Source: Ashinkailepas kermadecensis
Taxonomy: Eukaryota; Arthropoda; Thecostraca; Neolepadidae
Assembly (NCBI GenBank): GCA_034440615.1
Contig: JAOTOM010004313.1
Span: forward strand, 186,001 to 250,000
Direction of reading: 5' to 3'
DNA length: 64,000 nucleotides
Part shown: one piece after another, positions 10,477 through 22,745 of the stretch
Position numbering within the stretch: the stretch's first letter is position 1
Layout of the letters: every line of letters starts with the position of its first letter
Notes under the pieces: model-generated
The model's database searches: none
Seen by the model: only the letters and a program-made list of their open reading frames with translations
Told to the model about the DNA's origin: nothing
Translations under genes and position numbers: made by a program

Positions 10477-11549
10477 TGTCTGTATTTTTACAATGGAATT
10501 GCCGTAGTTTAATATCCAAATGGGCCGAAATGAAAGCTTTCTTTAGTATTCTCACACCTATTCTCATCGCACTTCAGGAAACCTGGTTCTTACCCACCGA
10601 TACATATAATTTCAATCTTTCCAATTACTCACTGTACCGTCACGATGAGGTCCGTGGACCACATCGCAGTGGCGGTACAGCACTGTACATGAACAATGAT
10701 TTTACACATACACATATTACACTGAATTCACCTTTACAAGCCGTAGCTTGTACTTTGTGTTTGCATGACAGGAATGTGGATGTATGTTCCATTTATATTC
10801 CACCACAAACAATTACACAAACATTTTGATACAATTAGACAACCTCATAACACAATTCAAGAATCCTTTCATATTACTTGGTGATTTTAATGCCCATAGC
10901 CCAGCGCGGGATAGAACACCCACACTTACAGACACTCGTGGCCGCATCATTGAACAAATTTTAGACCGACATAATTTAGTATTACTGAACACCGGAGAAC
11001 CAACCTTTTTTCACCTTGGACATAATACAGAAACAGCTATTGATTTATCAATATGCTCTCCGACTATGGCCAATTATTATGATTGGACCATAGACACTGA
11101 TATTCATGCCAGCGATCATTACCCCATTAAATTAACACCCACATGTTCAACTGCGGCAGATACGACACCCAGTTTTATCCCTCGCTGGAAAATTTCGAGG
11201 GCCGATTGGACAACTTTTCAGGAACATTCTCATATTCAATACAACCCCAACATTTCTCCCGTCGAAAACATCAACCAAGTTACCAAAACACTTCTCGAAG
11301 AAGCTTCCACCGCTATTCCCCTAACAAAACCTTTCAGAAAATGAACAGCAGTCTCCTGGTGGCCGATAGAAGTTTCCCGAGCAATAGCCGCAAGAAAGAG
11401 AGCATTTAGAAAATATTTACGCCATCCCGACCAACAAAATTTCATCAGCCGTAATTATGAACGTGCGAAGACACGCCGCATCATTCGCGAAGCTCGTCGC
11501 CGTTCATGGTCACTATATTTACAACAACTCACCTCTCGAACACCTTTAA
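10477..11549 (+). pseudogene. LINE ORF2, endonuclease part
   Basis: Begins at ATG 10477 (MSVFLQWNCRSLISKW). AP-endonuclease motifs follow in order: QETW, GGTALYM, then after a frameshift near 10820 LLGDFNAHSP, and SDHYPI. At 11342 TGA stands where Trp is expected before TAVSWWPIEVSRAI. The frame runs to CCT TTA at 11549, where the DNA element is inserted; it resumes at 14923 as AGC AAA ATC TGG. The domain nicks target DNA to prime reverse transcription. Confidence 0.9.
11544..11549. repeat. 6-bp target duplication CTTTAA, left
   Basis: CTTTAA occurs here and at 14917-14922. Removing one copy plus 11550-14916 restores the LINE reading frame across the junction, which fixes the insertion boundaries. 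Confidence 0.9.
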
Positions 11550-14500
11550 TAGCCCCCGATGATAACTAGGCCGAAAAGCTGAAGATGAAAATCAGATGAC
11601 ATGAGTGGTACTACCTGATTCCAGGGGTATATATAAGCCACTCTGGCTATAAAATTGTTTCATTGGTTTAAACAAAGTGCCCGCCATGAATAAATGACAT
11701 TTGACGATCAGTTGGGAACACATGGGGCAGAAGGCCAGGAATGGCGTAAGCAAAATCGCTTTACAGTAGAAATGTATCCTGACCATATAACGCATATATT
11801 TCTACTGATTGCGGAACCATTTCCTAAGGCATCTGAAAGCAGGCATCTAAGGCATCTGAAATATCTGTGTTCAAGAAACAACCGTTTACTTAACGATTAC
11901 GTTATAAGAATTTAATTTGGCTCGTGTACGACATTGGCTGTGAATAGTCGGAAGCAAACTAACGCCGTACATTTGGCGAGGGGGCAGATTTTACGGCTTT
12001 CAGGCTGCGCTTTGCCGCGTGTTCTCAGTTATTTCCCTTTTTTTATTTATTCACTTTTTCTATGGAACGTTTCAAAACTTTGGAGCAGAACGTACGCCGT
12101 ACGGTCTGCACCAAATTTCACTTGGGGGGACCGGGGAGAGAGATTTCGCACCCCGTTAGGCCTCGGAGCGGTCATTTTTAGGATGAGCCAAGGCATTGTT
12201 CACCTACCACGGGCGTCGGGCAGTATGGAATATTTCCATTTTTACGGCGGATACTTTGAACCTCCTGCGCCGAATTTATGTGCGATATTGCCCCGAATTG
12301 AAAGTCGATCACCCTCCGCCCAAATTTAGCCGCGTTTCGCCAAAAATCAGCCTGTTCTTGTGACACGAGGGCCAGATTGGACAAAATACGTGTTGCGGTG
12401 GATACCTATATCCGCCATAGTGGCGGCTGTGCATATATTTCGACGTCGATATCTGCCGTAGTGGCCCTGTGCTGAAATCTCGTCGCAGGTATTCGCCGTG
12501 GCAGCTCTGCGCCGAAACTCGGCATAATGGAAATTGGCTGACCGCACCTCCGGGCGCCTGTTGCCGGTTGCCATTGAGCGGCAGACTTTGCGACTAAATG
12601 GTGGTGATCCTCCCCCTCCTCCCGTCGCCAGTGTCCCGAGGAGAAGCTGATTCTCGGGGCAGTGTGGCTAAATTTCAGCGCTTAGAATGATCGAATTTCG
12701 GCGCAAGAGGTCCAACGTATCCGCCGTAAGATCTGGATAAGTTCCGCTCACTTTAAAGCCTGTTCCTTCATTTGTAAATTACGAATGAAATACGGCATAA
12801 ATGAAATCAATGACAACGCAATGCCTTTTTTTCAGAAAAATGTCTGAGAAACTTGGTGGCGCGGGAAGTAGCAAAGGTGCGAGCCAGGGATGCAGCAACA
12901 TCAAGCACCACCGAGACAGCACCAGCAAGAAAACGGTCGGGCAGTTCATTGTCCAGGGACTGCACGTGGGCCAGAGCTGTCCTCTGCCCATTCCAATCCT
13001 TCCAATCTACGGAGAAAAGGCTGAGGATGTCGCCATGCAGGTCGACATGGGCATGGAGATCATGGCGGTGTGCAAGGGCATGACATCTGCGGAGTTGTAC
13101 AAGGAGGTGGACACGCATATGGCCGACAGTACTGAACACAACAAGCGGATTGCCTCACTGATGGCAGAGATGCACAGTCTGGAGACCAAAGCGGGCCAAA
13201 TATTTTGCAGCACACACACCACCCTGGGATTCGCTGCTGGAATGAATAAGGTCATGAGGCTGGTGGAGTCAGACATGAAGACGGAGCAAGTAGTGAAGGG
13301 TTTTATGGTGGATCTAGACTATGACTCCAAGAACTCCAGTCCGGCAGGGCAGGCTCTCGATATGATCCTGCGTTTGGTCGCTCCAGAATACAGTCACAAA
13401 CCATGGAACCGGAACAAAGAGTACACGGTCTTCCTGAAGGAGAGGGACCTGGAGGGTGGAGGGGAACTTGTTCTACTACAAGGACGCCAGGTTTGGCTGC
13501 CTGTCCAAGGCCGTGGCCATCGCCATCTACAACTTCGACAACATCAGCGACTTCCTGGAGCAGTTCCCGGACATCAACAACAGACTGGCCTGTCTGGTTA
13601 GGGAGGTCATGGACTTGCCTTACCTGAAGGCTGTCCTGGTGGTGTGGGCCACCCTCGGCCTGCACCTGTTGGAGCCCTTTTACGCCATCACTATCCAGGA
13701 GGGGCCACCCACAGCAGCCTCACCGCGTTCTACAAGGGACTCTACAGCAGCATGGCGAGACCTGTGGACATGGAGTTCTTCAGCTGTGTCAGGTCCATGC
13801 TGGATGGGGTGGGGCAGGACCTGTTCACCGGCGTCAAGGAGAACTACGGCCAGGAGGTGGTGGAGGCCGTGGTCGGCATGGCAGTGCAGCACAGGGAGGA
13901 GGTAATCAAGCTGGCAAACCTCACCATGGCAGAGCTGAGGGTTGTGCTGGCCAGGCAGCGAAGGGATTATGGCATAGATCAGGAAGCCTTCCCTCCTCAG
14001 TTTCCCATCCGGGAGCAGGCAGTCAACATAGATGACACTCCAGTCCATAACATTGGAATGGAGAGGATCTGTGGTAAGGTGGACCACATGCTGGAGAAGC
14101 TCAAGAACCTGAACGCAGTGAGCAGGTCCATCATACTCCAGAAGACCCATGCCCTGAGAGAAGGCAAGCCGGACAACTTCCGAAGCTACAAGGAGATGGA
14201 GCATGTCAAGGAACTGAAGCTGATGTGGAGCGAGAAGATGAAGAGGAATCAGGAGAAGGGATCTGATGAGAAGCAGGAGCTAGCCAAGAGGAAGGAAGAG
14301 AGGAGGCTGGACATCCTGGACTTCCTCAAATCCAAGGCAGGACCTTTCACTGACGCCAGTGAAGTGGATACGTATCTGGCCAGGGAGGATCTGGAGGACA
14401 AGGAGAAGGTGAAGAGGATGAAGTCTGAGATGCTGTTTGCCAGGGACAGCTCCACCCTCCTCCCCAAGATCCATCCTCTCTTCAAGGTACAAATCACCGT

Positions 14501-14916
14501 TCCTGAGACAGGGAAGAGAAGACAGAAGACCGCTGCTCAGTACGGCGAGGCGCTGATGTCACTGCTGGGGAAGAGAAGCAACAGGGCGACGATCCAGTAC
14601 ACCAGCTTCCAGGGGACCCTGGAGAAGATGGTGAGGGGGGAGGGGACGTGAAGAGGATGGCCAGAAACTAAGTGTATGACAACCTCTGTATGTCCGTTTG
14701 TTACTTTTGTGTAGATACATTGTTCTGGATCCCTCGTTTGTGTGCAGCCGTGGTAGGTGCTGGCCGGCAGATGGGCGGAAAATTTAATTCGCGATACCTG
14801 AATGGCGGGACCTTTTTTCTCTGCTAGAACCCAGCGGTTAGGCTCAAATGGCTTATATATAGCCAAGTTTACTCACGTCTCTTAATTTTACCCTTCCAAT
14901 TTACCACCGGGGGCTG
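11550..14916 (+). mobile_element. 3367-bp DNA element nested in the LINE
   Basis: The ends are imperfect inverted repeats: TAGCCCCCGATGATAACTAGG at the left and CAGCCCCCGGTGGTAAATTGG as the complement of the right (16 of 21 match). Subterminal TATATATAAGCCA-type inverted motifs lie at 11624-11640 and 14849-14864; the left one could be a TATA box. Target duplication is CTTTAA. Between 11900 and 12780 are diverged repeats of an ATCCGCCGTAGTGGC kind, including an inverted pair at about 12240-12278 and 12694-12729. The only long gene is the ORF at 12840. Six-base target duplications with such termini do not identify a superfamily for me. Confidence 0.85.
12840..14651 (+). CDS. Unrecognised transposon-encoded protein, candidate transposase
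   Basis: About 604 codons from ATG 12840 (MSEKLGGAGSSKGASQGC) to TGA 14649. A pyrimidine tract plus CAG just before the ATG looks like a splice acceptor, so 5' exons may exist. Two compensating single-base indels, both in G-runs near 13455 and 13697, put 13456-13697 in another frame; otherwise it is open. Notable blocks: MADSTEHNK, GQIFCSTHTTLGF, NRLACLVREVMDLPYLKAV, LGLHLLEPFYA, and a Lys/Glu-rich helical C-terminal third. The D, H and E in these blocks could be a DDE-type core, but that is inference. As the only gene of a TIR element with target duplication, transposase is the simplest role. Mostly intact, so a fairly young insertion. Confidence 0.65.
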
Positions 14917-14922
14917 CTTTAA
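14917..14922. repeat. 6-bp target duplication CTTTAA, right
   Basis: Second copy of the duplication; LINE ORF2 resumes in frame within it. Confidence 0.9.
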
Positions 14923-17629
14923 GCAAAATCTGGCAGTTAATCCGCCGATTATCAGGACGCACTCCATTTAAATCACTCCCGCCACTCACAATTCAAAACA
15001 CCACAATTACAGATCCACAAACAATAGTAAATACGATAGCGGGCACCATGGCTCACAATAGCTCTAACAACAACTACAGACCGGAATTTCTACAAAATGC
15101 ACAACACATATTTCACACCGATTTGGCACAATTCGATTCGGACAACACTGAAACATACAATATCCCGTTTCAAGTTTCAGAACTAGATACTGCAATTTCC
15201 TCAACCGGTAATACTTCTGTAGGTCCCGACAATTTACATTATTCCTTTTTTCGGACATTTATCCAACGACACAAAACATTGCATCTTACAAACATTTAGT
15301 GCATTATGGACTAGCCATACTTTCCCCGAAACCTGGAAGGAAGCCCTCATCATCCCTATTCCAAAACCCGGCAAAAACCAAAGCAACCCCAACAATTTCC
15401 GACCCATCGTTCTCACCAGTTGCCTAGGAAAACTTTTAGAACGTATGATTGTAAAAATACTGACCTGGTACTTAGAAACAAATCATCTGTTATCTCCAAT
15501 TCAATGCGGTTTTCGTCATGGCCATAGTACAATAGATCATCTCATTCGATTAGAAACTGCCATACGCCTTGGTTATAAGAAACATGAACACACCATTGCA
15601 GTATTTTTAGACATTAGTAAAGCGTATGATATAGTATACAAACCGGCATTAATTTCCAACTTCTTCACTTCGGCGTCAAAGGAGATTTAGCTCATTATTT
15701 GATAGGATTTTTGTCCGGTTCCCATCATTTTCATCTCCGGTGCAGGTCAGCGATTTCCGATCCACGTTTTCTACAGAACGGATTACCACAGGGGAGTAGT
15801 ATTTCACCAGTATTATTCAACATCATCATTAATGATATTTTTGATAACATGCCTGCCAATCTATCATACTCGCTGTTTGCGGACGATAGTGCGATTTGAT
15901 GTTCCGGCAAAAATTATGAACATTGTTTGATTCGATTACAAAACGCACTTGACTGAGTGCACGAATAGTCCCTAAAGTATGGCTTCCTTTTTTCGGCCCC
16001 AAAATCTGCAACAGTGATATTTAGCAAATCAACACCCTGCCCGAACCCAGACACACCGCTTCACGTCGGTAACAACAACATGCCTTTTGTAAATTCATTT
16101 AAATTTCTAGGCATTATTTTTGATCGTAGGCTATCCATGTATCAACACATCAAACACGTTCAGACCAAATGTTTTCACCGACTCAATTTATTTCGCTGTA
16201 TTACTTCTTCCTCATTCGGAGCCGATCGTCATACGCTTTTACATCTCTACAAATCCTTAGTTCTTCCCATCATAGAATATGGGTCGCTAGTCTACGCCGG
16301 TGCCAGTACCTCCGATTTAGACTTTTGGACACCATACAAAATAAATTCATCCGTTTAGCACTCGGTGCAATGACCACGTCTCCCGTCACTTCTTTACAAA
16401 TCGGATCAGGAATTCCATCATTAGGTCTCCGAAGAATTGAACAAACACTCCGATATGCCCCAAAAATTCAATTTCGAGAACACCACCCCACACACGCATC
16501 TTTACAAATTCTCCCAAATCTGCACCACGAATATCCAGGTCCCGCCGAAAAGCGAACCGGGCTTTCCGGGCTTATTACCATAGCTTCACACATTAAAACA
16601 TTTTCTACACAACTCCAATACAACATTCCACATATTACAGCTCTTTCTTCACCAACTACACCACCGTGGCAGATGGCCGAGAGACATATTTTCTATCTCA
16701 CCACCACTCCAAAATCACAGCTTTGTCCAGAATACGCCAAACAAAAATTCCACCAGTTTCGTTCTCGTTATCACTATGTTCCTTTTGTTTTCACCGACGG
16801 ATCCAAAGACGCAAATTGCACAGGAAATGCCATTGTTTCCGGTACATACACACAACAACATCGCTTGCCAAACGGGACCTCCATTTTCATCGCCGAATTA
16901 CACGCCATTCTCACTGCCCTTCGCTATGTCCGCAACCGTTCAATTTGTCATCCCATTCGCCATGTCGTCATTTGTTCCGACTCAAAATCTGTTCTTCAAT
17001 CTCTTTCTTCACTTTCTTTTTCGCACCATTGCCATATTTCCATTTAAAACACACTTGAAACACTTCATCTGATGGGCATGAAGGTCCGTTTCCCGTGGGT
17101 GCCCAGCCACTGTAGCATCCCAGGGAACGAGAAAGCAGATCATTTCGCCAAACAATCATTACAATTACCACACATCACAGAAATCCCACCACATTTTGAC
17201 GTCATCAAATCAACAATACGGCAAAACATTCGGCATTTTTGGACCAAACAATGGACTGAAACCACAAATCACACACAATTACGTCTCATCAAACCTGTCA
17301 TCGAAAACTGGACCACATCATACCAAAAAAACAGACAAGAAGAAAAGGTTCTATCACGGCTCCGCATAGGTCACTCTTTTCTCACCCATCGATATATTTA
17401 CACTGCATCACCACGACCTTCATGCCCATCATGCAACACTCTTCTTACCGTTTCACACATTCTCCTACACTGTCAAAAATACCATGAACATCGAAAAATA
17501 CTTACCAACTACTGCCGTACACATAACATCCCCTTTTCTCTACCCACACTATTAGGAGATGCACACCCTTTTCTCATCAATCTTCTTTTCACTTTTCTCC
17601 GAAAAACCAACTTACTTCAAGAGTTATAA
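14923..17629 (+). pseudogene. LINE ORF2, reverse transcriptase and RNase H part
   Basis: Continues from 11549. Reverse transcriptase blocks: SVGPDNLHYSF (15215), NFRPIVLTSCLGKL (15395), IQCGFRHGHST (15500), AVFLDISKAYD (15600), LPQGSSISPVLFNI (15785), then FADD (about 15882). RNase H follows with FTDGSK (16793), AELHAI (16897), CSDSKSVL (16975) and WVPSHCSIPGNEKAD (17097). A terminal CPSCN...H....C zinc motif lies near 17425. Frameshifts occur near 15250, 15685, 16350 and 17045. TGA at 15897 and 15953 and TAG at 15967 each replace an expected Trp. Stop at 17627. Inactive copy. Confidence 0.9.
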
Positions 17630-17720
17630 ACTGACTGTCATAACATAAATTTTCATCCATTCTATTCACGGCACGAAATGGCCTGAGCAGGCCGAAGTGC
17701 CCAACCCAACAAAACTGAAA

Positions 17721-17734
17721 CTCAGCATTGCGCA
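17721..17734. repeat. 14-bp target site duplication, right copy
   Basis: CTCAGCATTGCGCA, identical to 8441-8454, directly after the LINE 3' end. Confidence 0.9.
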
Positions 17735-17863
17735 TTAGGGGAGGCCAAGGGCGAATCCAGGCTTTGATGGGAGTGGGCACACTTCCCCTTACAACCAAAA
17801 ACACATTTTGTTTTTCAGATTTTCACCATACACTCTAGATGTCAATGTGCTTCGCGCGACAAA

Positions 17864-18200
<337 letters not shown>

Positions 18201-18464
18201 GTCATTTCACTTTTTTTGTTAGGCATCACCTTGGGAAAATCCTTGCTGCGCCACTGATTGCAATAGCTGCAAGCAAAAAGAGATATGATCCTATTACAAT
18301 ATTATGCTCAATCATTGTACACCCACAGGACGTTTGAAACCTTCAAAATTATTTCGATTTCTCAACTTTCTGGTACCGTACGGCAAGCCATGTCGAATGA
18401 TATCCACTGTATGGAAATTAAAGCCATAGCGACGAAGCGGGACGACTTCGAAAAGGTTCAAGCT

Positions 18465-18690
18465 AGCATTTGACCTTGAGGTTTGGCATTGAGATGTCCG
18501 GGTTGAAAACGCTATCCCAGGTTCACCGTGAGCTATTGCTTAATACCAGATGTAGGTACGTTTTGGCAAATATAAATGTGAGGCGACTGAAGAAATCCGC
18601 TTGACCTTGACCTTCAAAATCAGTTCGTTTTGTTAACCTGATATCGAATAACGTCACGTGGAATGAAACCCATTTGATGGAAATGGGAGA
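18465..18690 (-). repeat. Dispersed copy of the 280-bp satellite
   Basis: The reverse complement carries the landmarks of the 53-54 kb array in the same order: TTTCCATCAAATGGG, AAGGTCAAGGTCAAGC, TTCTTCAGTCGCCTCAC, ATCTGGTATTAAGCAATAGC and CAACCCGGACAT. It is a single unit 35 kb from the array and in opposite orientation. Flanking sequence 18200-18465 and 18690-19840 shows no gene I can support. Confidence 0.8.
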
Positions 18691-19844
18691 CAACGCGGAG
18701 TTCCTGTCACCAGTGCAGGCGACTGTGAGACCGGAGTCAGCAAACTGCGGCCCGCTACCATTGGAAGAGTGTGGTGAGATGTTGCTGATGCCGGATTTCA
18801 ATAGCTTTGCGCGTAATATTCCAGAAACCATTTAGATACCTGGGTGTTGACTGTATTTCTAACATCATGGCGTTGGTTCCCAGCCGAGGAATCCCGAAAA
18901 GGGAATATGAGGAAATGTAAATAGAAGCTTCCTTCATGCGAATTAAACACTCGTGCATGAGCGACACCTCATAAGTCAAGGAGATGATGTTATTGAAACG
19001 TGGCATGATGAGTATTTCTTGACCAATGTGGAGTATGCTAGTGCATGCTTACCGATGGGTGACGATCTTTCCTCGTAGTACTGTTCGTTAGGCGTCAGAC
19101 GCAATGTTAATGCGGACATCGGGGGATCTCCAGGAAAGAAAGAAAACAGGTAGGATCCTGCTGCCATTCAAGGACTCTGAAATGTGCGCCCGCGACAAGC
19201 GCGTCCGGATATTCACTAGTGTGTGCGCGAAGAATATAGTTACAATTTATGAGGCTCTTTCTCCATAAAGTATGATGCGAAGTGCATTTATGAAAGTTAC
19301 CTTGCCTTCAGACGTCAATTTCATTGCCATTTACAGCGATATATTGCGCATGTTGTTACTTTGCGTATTGGCTTATGTAACTATGTTCCATCATCGCCGG
19401 CGGGCCCCTGCGGCCCGCGAGCCGTCCTCGACCGCCCGACATTCAGTGGCGGGGCGCGCTTGGGGCGCGGACCGTTCCATGAATGTTAATGGGCCCCAAC
19501 GCCAAAGTTACAGGTATATTTTCATATTCGAAGCGAAAGGCGATATGCCTGGCATGAGTTCCGCCACCACTGAAGTTGAGCCCGACAGATTTTCTCGATA
19601 TTGTTTAAGAACATTAGGCTTATGGGCGTTGAATGGAAAGAATGCATCTACAACCGTGAATTTCACCTACACCATTGTGGCGTGGCAAAGTCGATGTTGC
19701 TTAGTATTGTTGAAGGGTGAAACTTTAGTTTTTGTCGTGCCACCGCTCGGCGGCCCTACGGATCCTCTGGGCAGCAACCTTCGGCGCTTGACGTGCATCG
19801 AGCCATGCCAGAACCTCAGTAATGCCGGAAAGCTTCCTGTTAAA

Positions 19845-20410
19845 AGGTAAAAAATGACAGGGTTAGATATCATTGAAAGTAGTCGAGCATGGCATCAGAA
19901 GGCAACTAATTTTATGCCGGTTTATTTGAGAAAATTGGAAATTAAGTCGCTAATGCAGAACATCTGATATGCACTTGAATATATATACATTGTGATAATC
20001 CGAGACACAAATCCTGGAATTGAGTGCAAAAATGACAGGGTTAGATATCTATAAATGTAGACGAGTATAGCATCAGAAGGCAGCTGATTTTATGCCGTTT
20101 TATTTGAGACCATTGAAAATGAATTCGCTAATATAGAACATCTGATATACAATTTAAAGGAATACAATGCGATAATTCGAGACACAGCTCCTGAAATTGA
20201 GTGCAAAAATTACAGTATTGGATATCTATAAAAGTAGTCGAGTATGACATCAGAAGGCAGCTCATTTTATGCCGGTTTATTTGAGACCACTTTAAATTAA
20301 TTCGGTAATGTAGAGCATCTGATATGCAATTTAAAGAAATACAATGTGATAACTTGGAACACAAATTATGGAGTTGAGTGCAAAAGTGACAGGGTTCAAC
20401 CTTCATGAAA
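19845..20410. repeat. About 177-bp tandem repeat, 3 copies
   Basis: AAAAATGACAGGGTTAGATA and its variants start units at about 19850, 20028, 20204 and 20384 (the last partial). Each unit contains GTAGTCGAGTATGGCATCAG-like text and a TTTATGCCGGTTTATTTGAG-like block. AT-rich and noncoding. Confidence 0.9.
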
Positions 20411-20689
20411 GTTATTCAAGATGATACTGTGATATCATCTTTGATACTGTGATGATACTGTGTGTAATAGATATCAGGGGAAAACTCAGGATGCACGCAT
20501 CAAGCTTGCACATCCGAGGTAGGTGTAGATTCCTACCCGGGAAGCGCCCACCTAGTGCATGCACCTAGGGTGAAAACCCGCCGGCAATATTGGGGAATAC
20601 ACGAATAAGTGACCACGATGGCGGGAATCTATTTTGAGACCTACTAAATTTCTTCTATTAACCGAGCTTCAATTATATAATCGAGAACT

Positions 20690-20745
20690 TTACTTACCAG
20701 GTCCTACCTAGGTCCTACCTAGGTCCTACCTAGGTCTAGGTGGTT
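20690..20745. repeat. 11-bp tandem repeat TCCTACCTAGG
   Basis: Four units of CCTACCTAGGT in tandem; CCTAGG is palindromic. Sequence between 20745 and 21600 shows nothing I can support as a gene. Confidence 0.85.
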
Positions 20746-21609
20746 GTTCCTGAGTGGAGAAATGTGCTCTGAAATCATCACCCATGTATGCCGGAACTGT
20801 TGTCTCAACATAGCCCTGAGTTCTCATTCTCTGGACTGGATGATCATGTCTGAAAAGAGCGCTTTGTCAGTATACCCTTTTTTCAGTAACTGTTAAATGT
20901 CGAAACATGAAGACTGACATATCCAGCCAGCAATGTAAACATACAGATGACAGAAACCACATATTATTCAGATACAAAGACCCGATTGCATAATTGCCAC
21001 CAAGGTCGTACCCAAACTCGCGGCCCCGGAATGACTCTTCGCCATTTTAGGGCATGCCACCTCTCAGGGAGGGGTGGAGACAATTGTTACCCCTTCGGTA
21101 CGTGTACTATCCCAATGAGAACAGCTAAGATTACTGAGGCTACTCTCTCTCCTTAGGTATACATAATACGATGTGGTGACATATGTTAATGAAATACCAA
21201 CTGCTCCATGGTCTGATACACGCATAAGTATGGGGATAATGGAAAGACGGGATTATACGTGGTGCCAGTGGCTTGTCAATTACCGTATCTAATAAAGAAA
21301 GGTGATTGAAACTGTAGACGGCTAACATTTTCAACACAGCGTTTCACGCAGTGGCCATGCGTCGGCCCGACACGAGACATCCAGCCGCCGCGACCGGAAA
21401 CCCGTGGCAGGTGCGGAGAAATTTGTGAAAAGCCAGCGCAAACACGAAGCCTACTCGTCGCCGAAACGCCCCCGGGTCAACATGCAGTCACTTCGTGCCG
21501 GTGCACAACAGCAAACAGTGACTTCCGCCTAGCTACGGGGTATCAGCCTAATCCAGTAACCTGGAAGCAGCAGCCGCTTTGGACAGCCGGAAACCGCCAA
21601 CCGCCAATC

Positions 21610-21965
21610 AGCGGCCGGCAGTCACCAGTCACCAGTCACCAGTCACCAGCGTCACCAGCCGGCACCATCAGCCACCAGCCAGGCCACGGGGCACAAAGAG
21701 CCTGACGTGCCTTGCCTGATATCTGGGGCCGGCCGCTCCCAGGGGCGGGCCATTTATAAGCGCCACCCCGGGGGAGTCGGGACACATCACCCAAGGCAGT
21801 CATCGCGGACACACCACCCGAGGCAGCCGCCGGAGGCGGACCACCCAAGGAGTCGTCGGACATCACCCAAGGCAGTCGTCGCAGAGACCACCCAAGGCAG
21901 TCGTCGGAGGCGGACACCACCCGAGGCAGCCGCCGGAGGCGGACCACCCACGGCTGCGACGGAGG
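21610..21965. repeat. GC-rich short tandem repeats
   Basis: CAGTCACC repeats (about 21617-21660) are followed by a diverged repeat of CACCCAAGGCAGTCGTCG and GAGGCAGCCGCCGGAGGCGG units at 21785-21950. No gene is evident. Confidence 0.85.
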
Positions 21966-22611
21966 AGAGAGACATTCGACGGAATCGCCGAGAAGCTCGC
22001 ACATCCAACAGAATCGTTAGGGAGTCGCTCGCGAGCTGAGTGGATTGATTGTGGTGACAACGGTGACTTCGCTCGCGTTCGATCGACACGGCCACTACGA
22101 CTCTGCGGAAAGCGAGTGAACACAGCAAATGTGAGTGGATCAGGGCAGGAGTGGCAATGTTCCCGTGAACCGTCATGCAAACCATGTGACCCGTCCGCCA
22201 CCGGTCCCTTTTTTGTGAATGGGATGGACCAGCCAGCGGTGGGATATGGGTAGCCGTCTGCCTCTGGAAGGGTAAAAATGGAGGATACCTGAATGTTTAT
22301 CGTTTAGAAATGCAAGGTCCAAGGTCGCTGTGCATGAGACATGAATGTATACATAGTTTAGAAATGAATGGTATAAGTGAAATACATAACCCGCACGCAC
22401 ATTATTGACAACAGTTTATTTAGGTGACGGGGGAACCACTGGTTCCGGGAAGACGTTAGTGAAGAGGGCATTTCTTCTGGCTCACCACATGCTAAATAAC
22501 CACCTTCTTTCCATGGGGAATTAAAGTAGCTTAGATCTGCTGGGGCCCCACGTCGCTCAGCGATTACGGTCAAGGTGGGAATACCCCCGGTATCTTCCCC
22601 ACTGTCACTCT

Positions 22612-22745
<134 letters not shown>

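Larger units (their letters stand above)
8455..17720 (+). mobile_element. Full-length I/Jockey-like LINE with nested insert
   Basis: This non-LTR retrotransposon starts GTCAGTCGCC after the left target duplication and ends AAAACTGAAA before the right one. Without the nested DNA element and its target copy it is 5893 bp, full length for the I/Jockey group. Order: 5' UTR (8455-8861), ORF1 with zinc knuckles, ORF2 with AP endonuclease, reverse transcriptase, RNase H and a terminal CCHC, then a short 3' UTR. RNase H plus a VFWPPKQLL-containing ORF1 points to the I/Nimb side of the Jockey superfamily. Several frameshifts and Trp-to-stop changes make it inactive. Confidence 0.95.
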
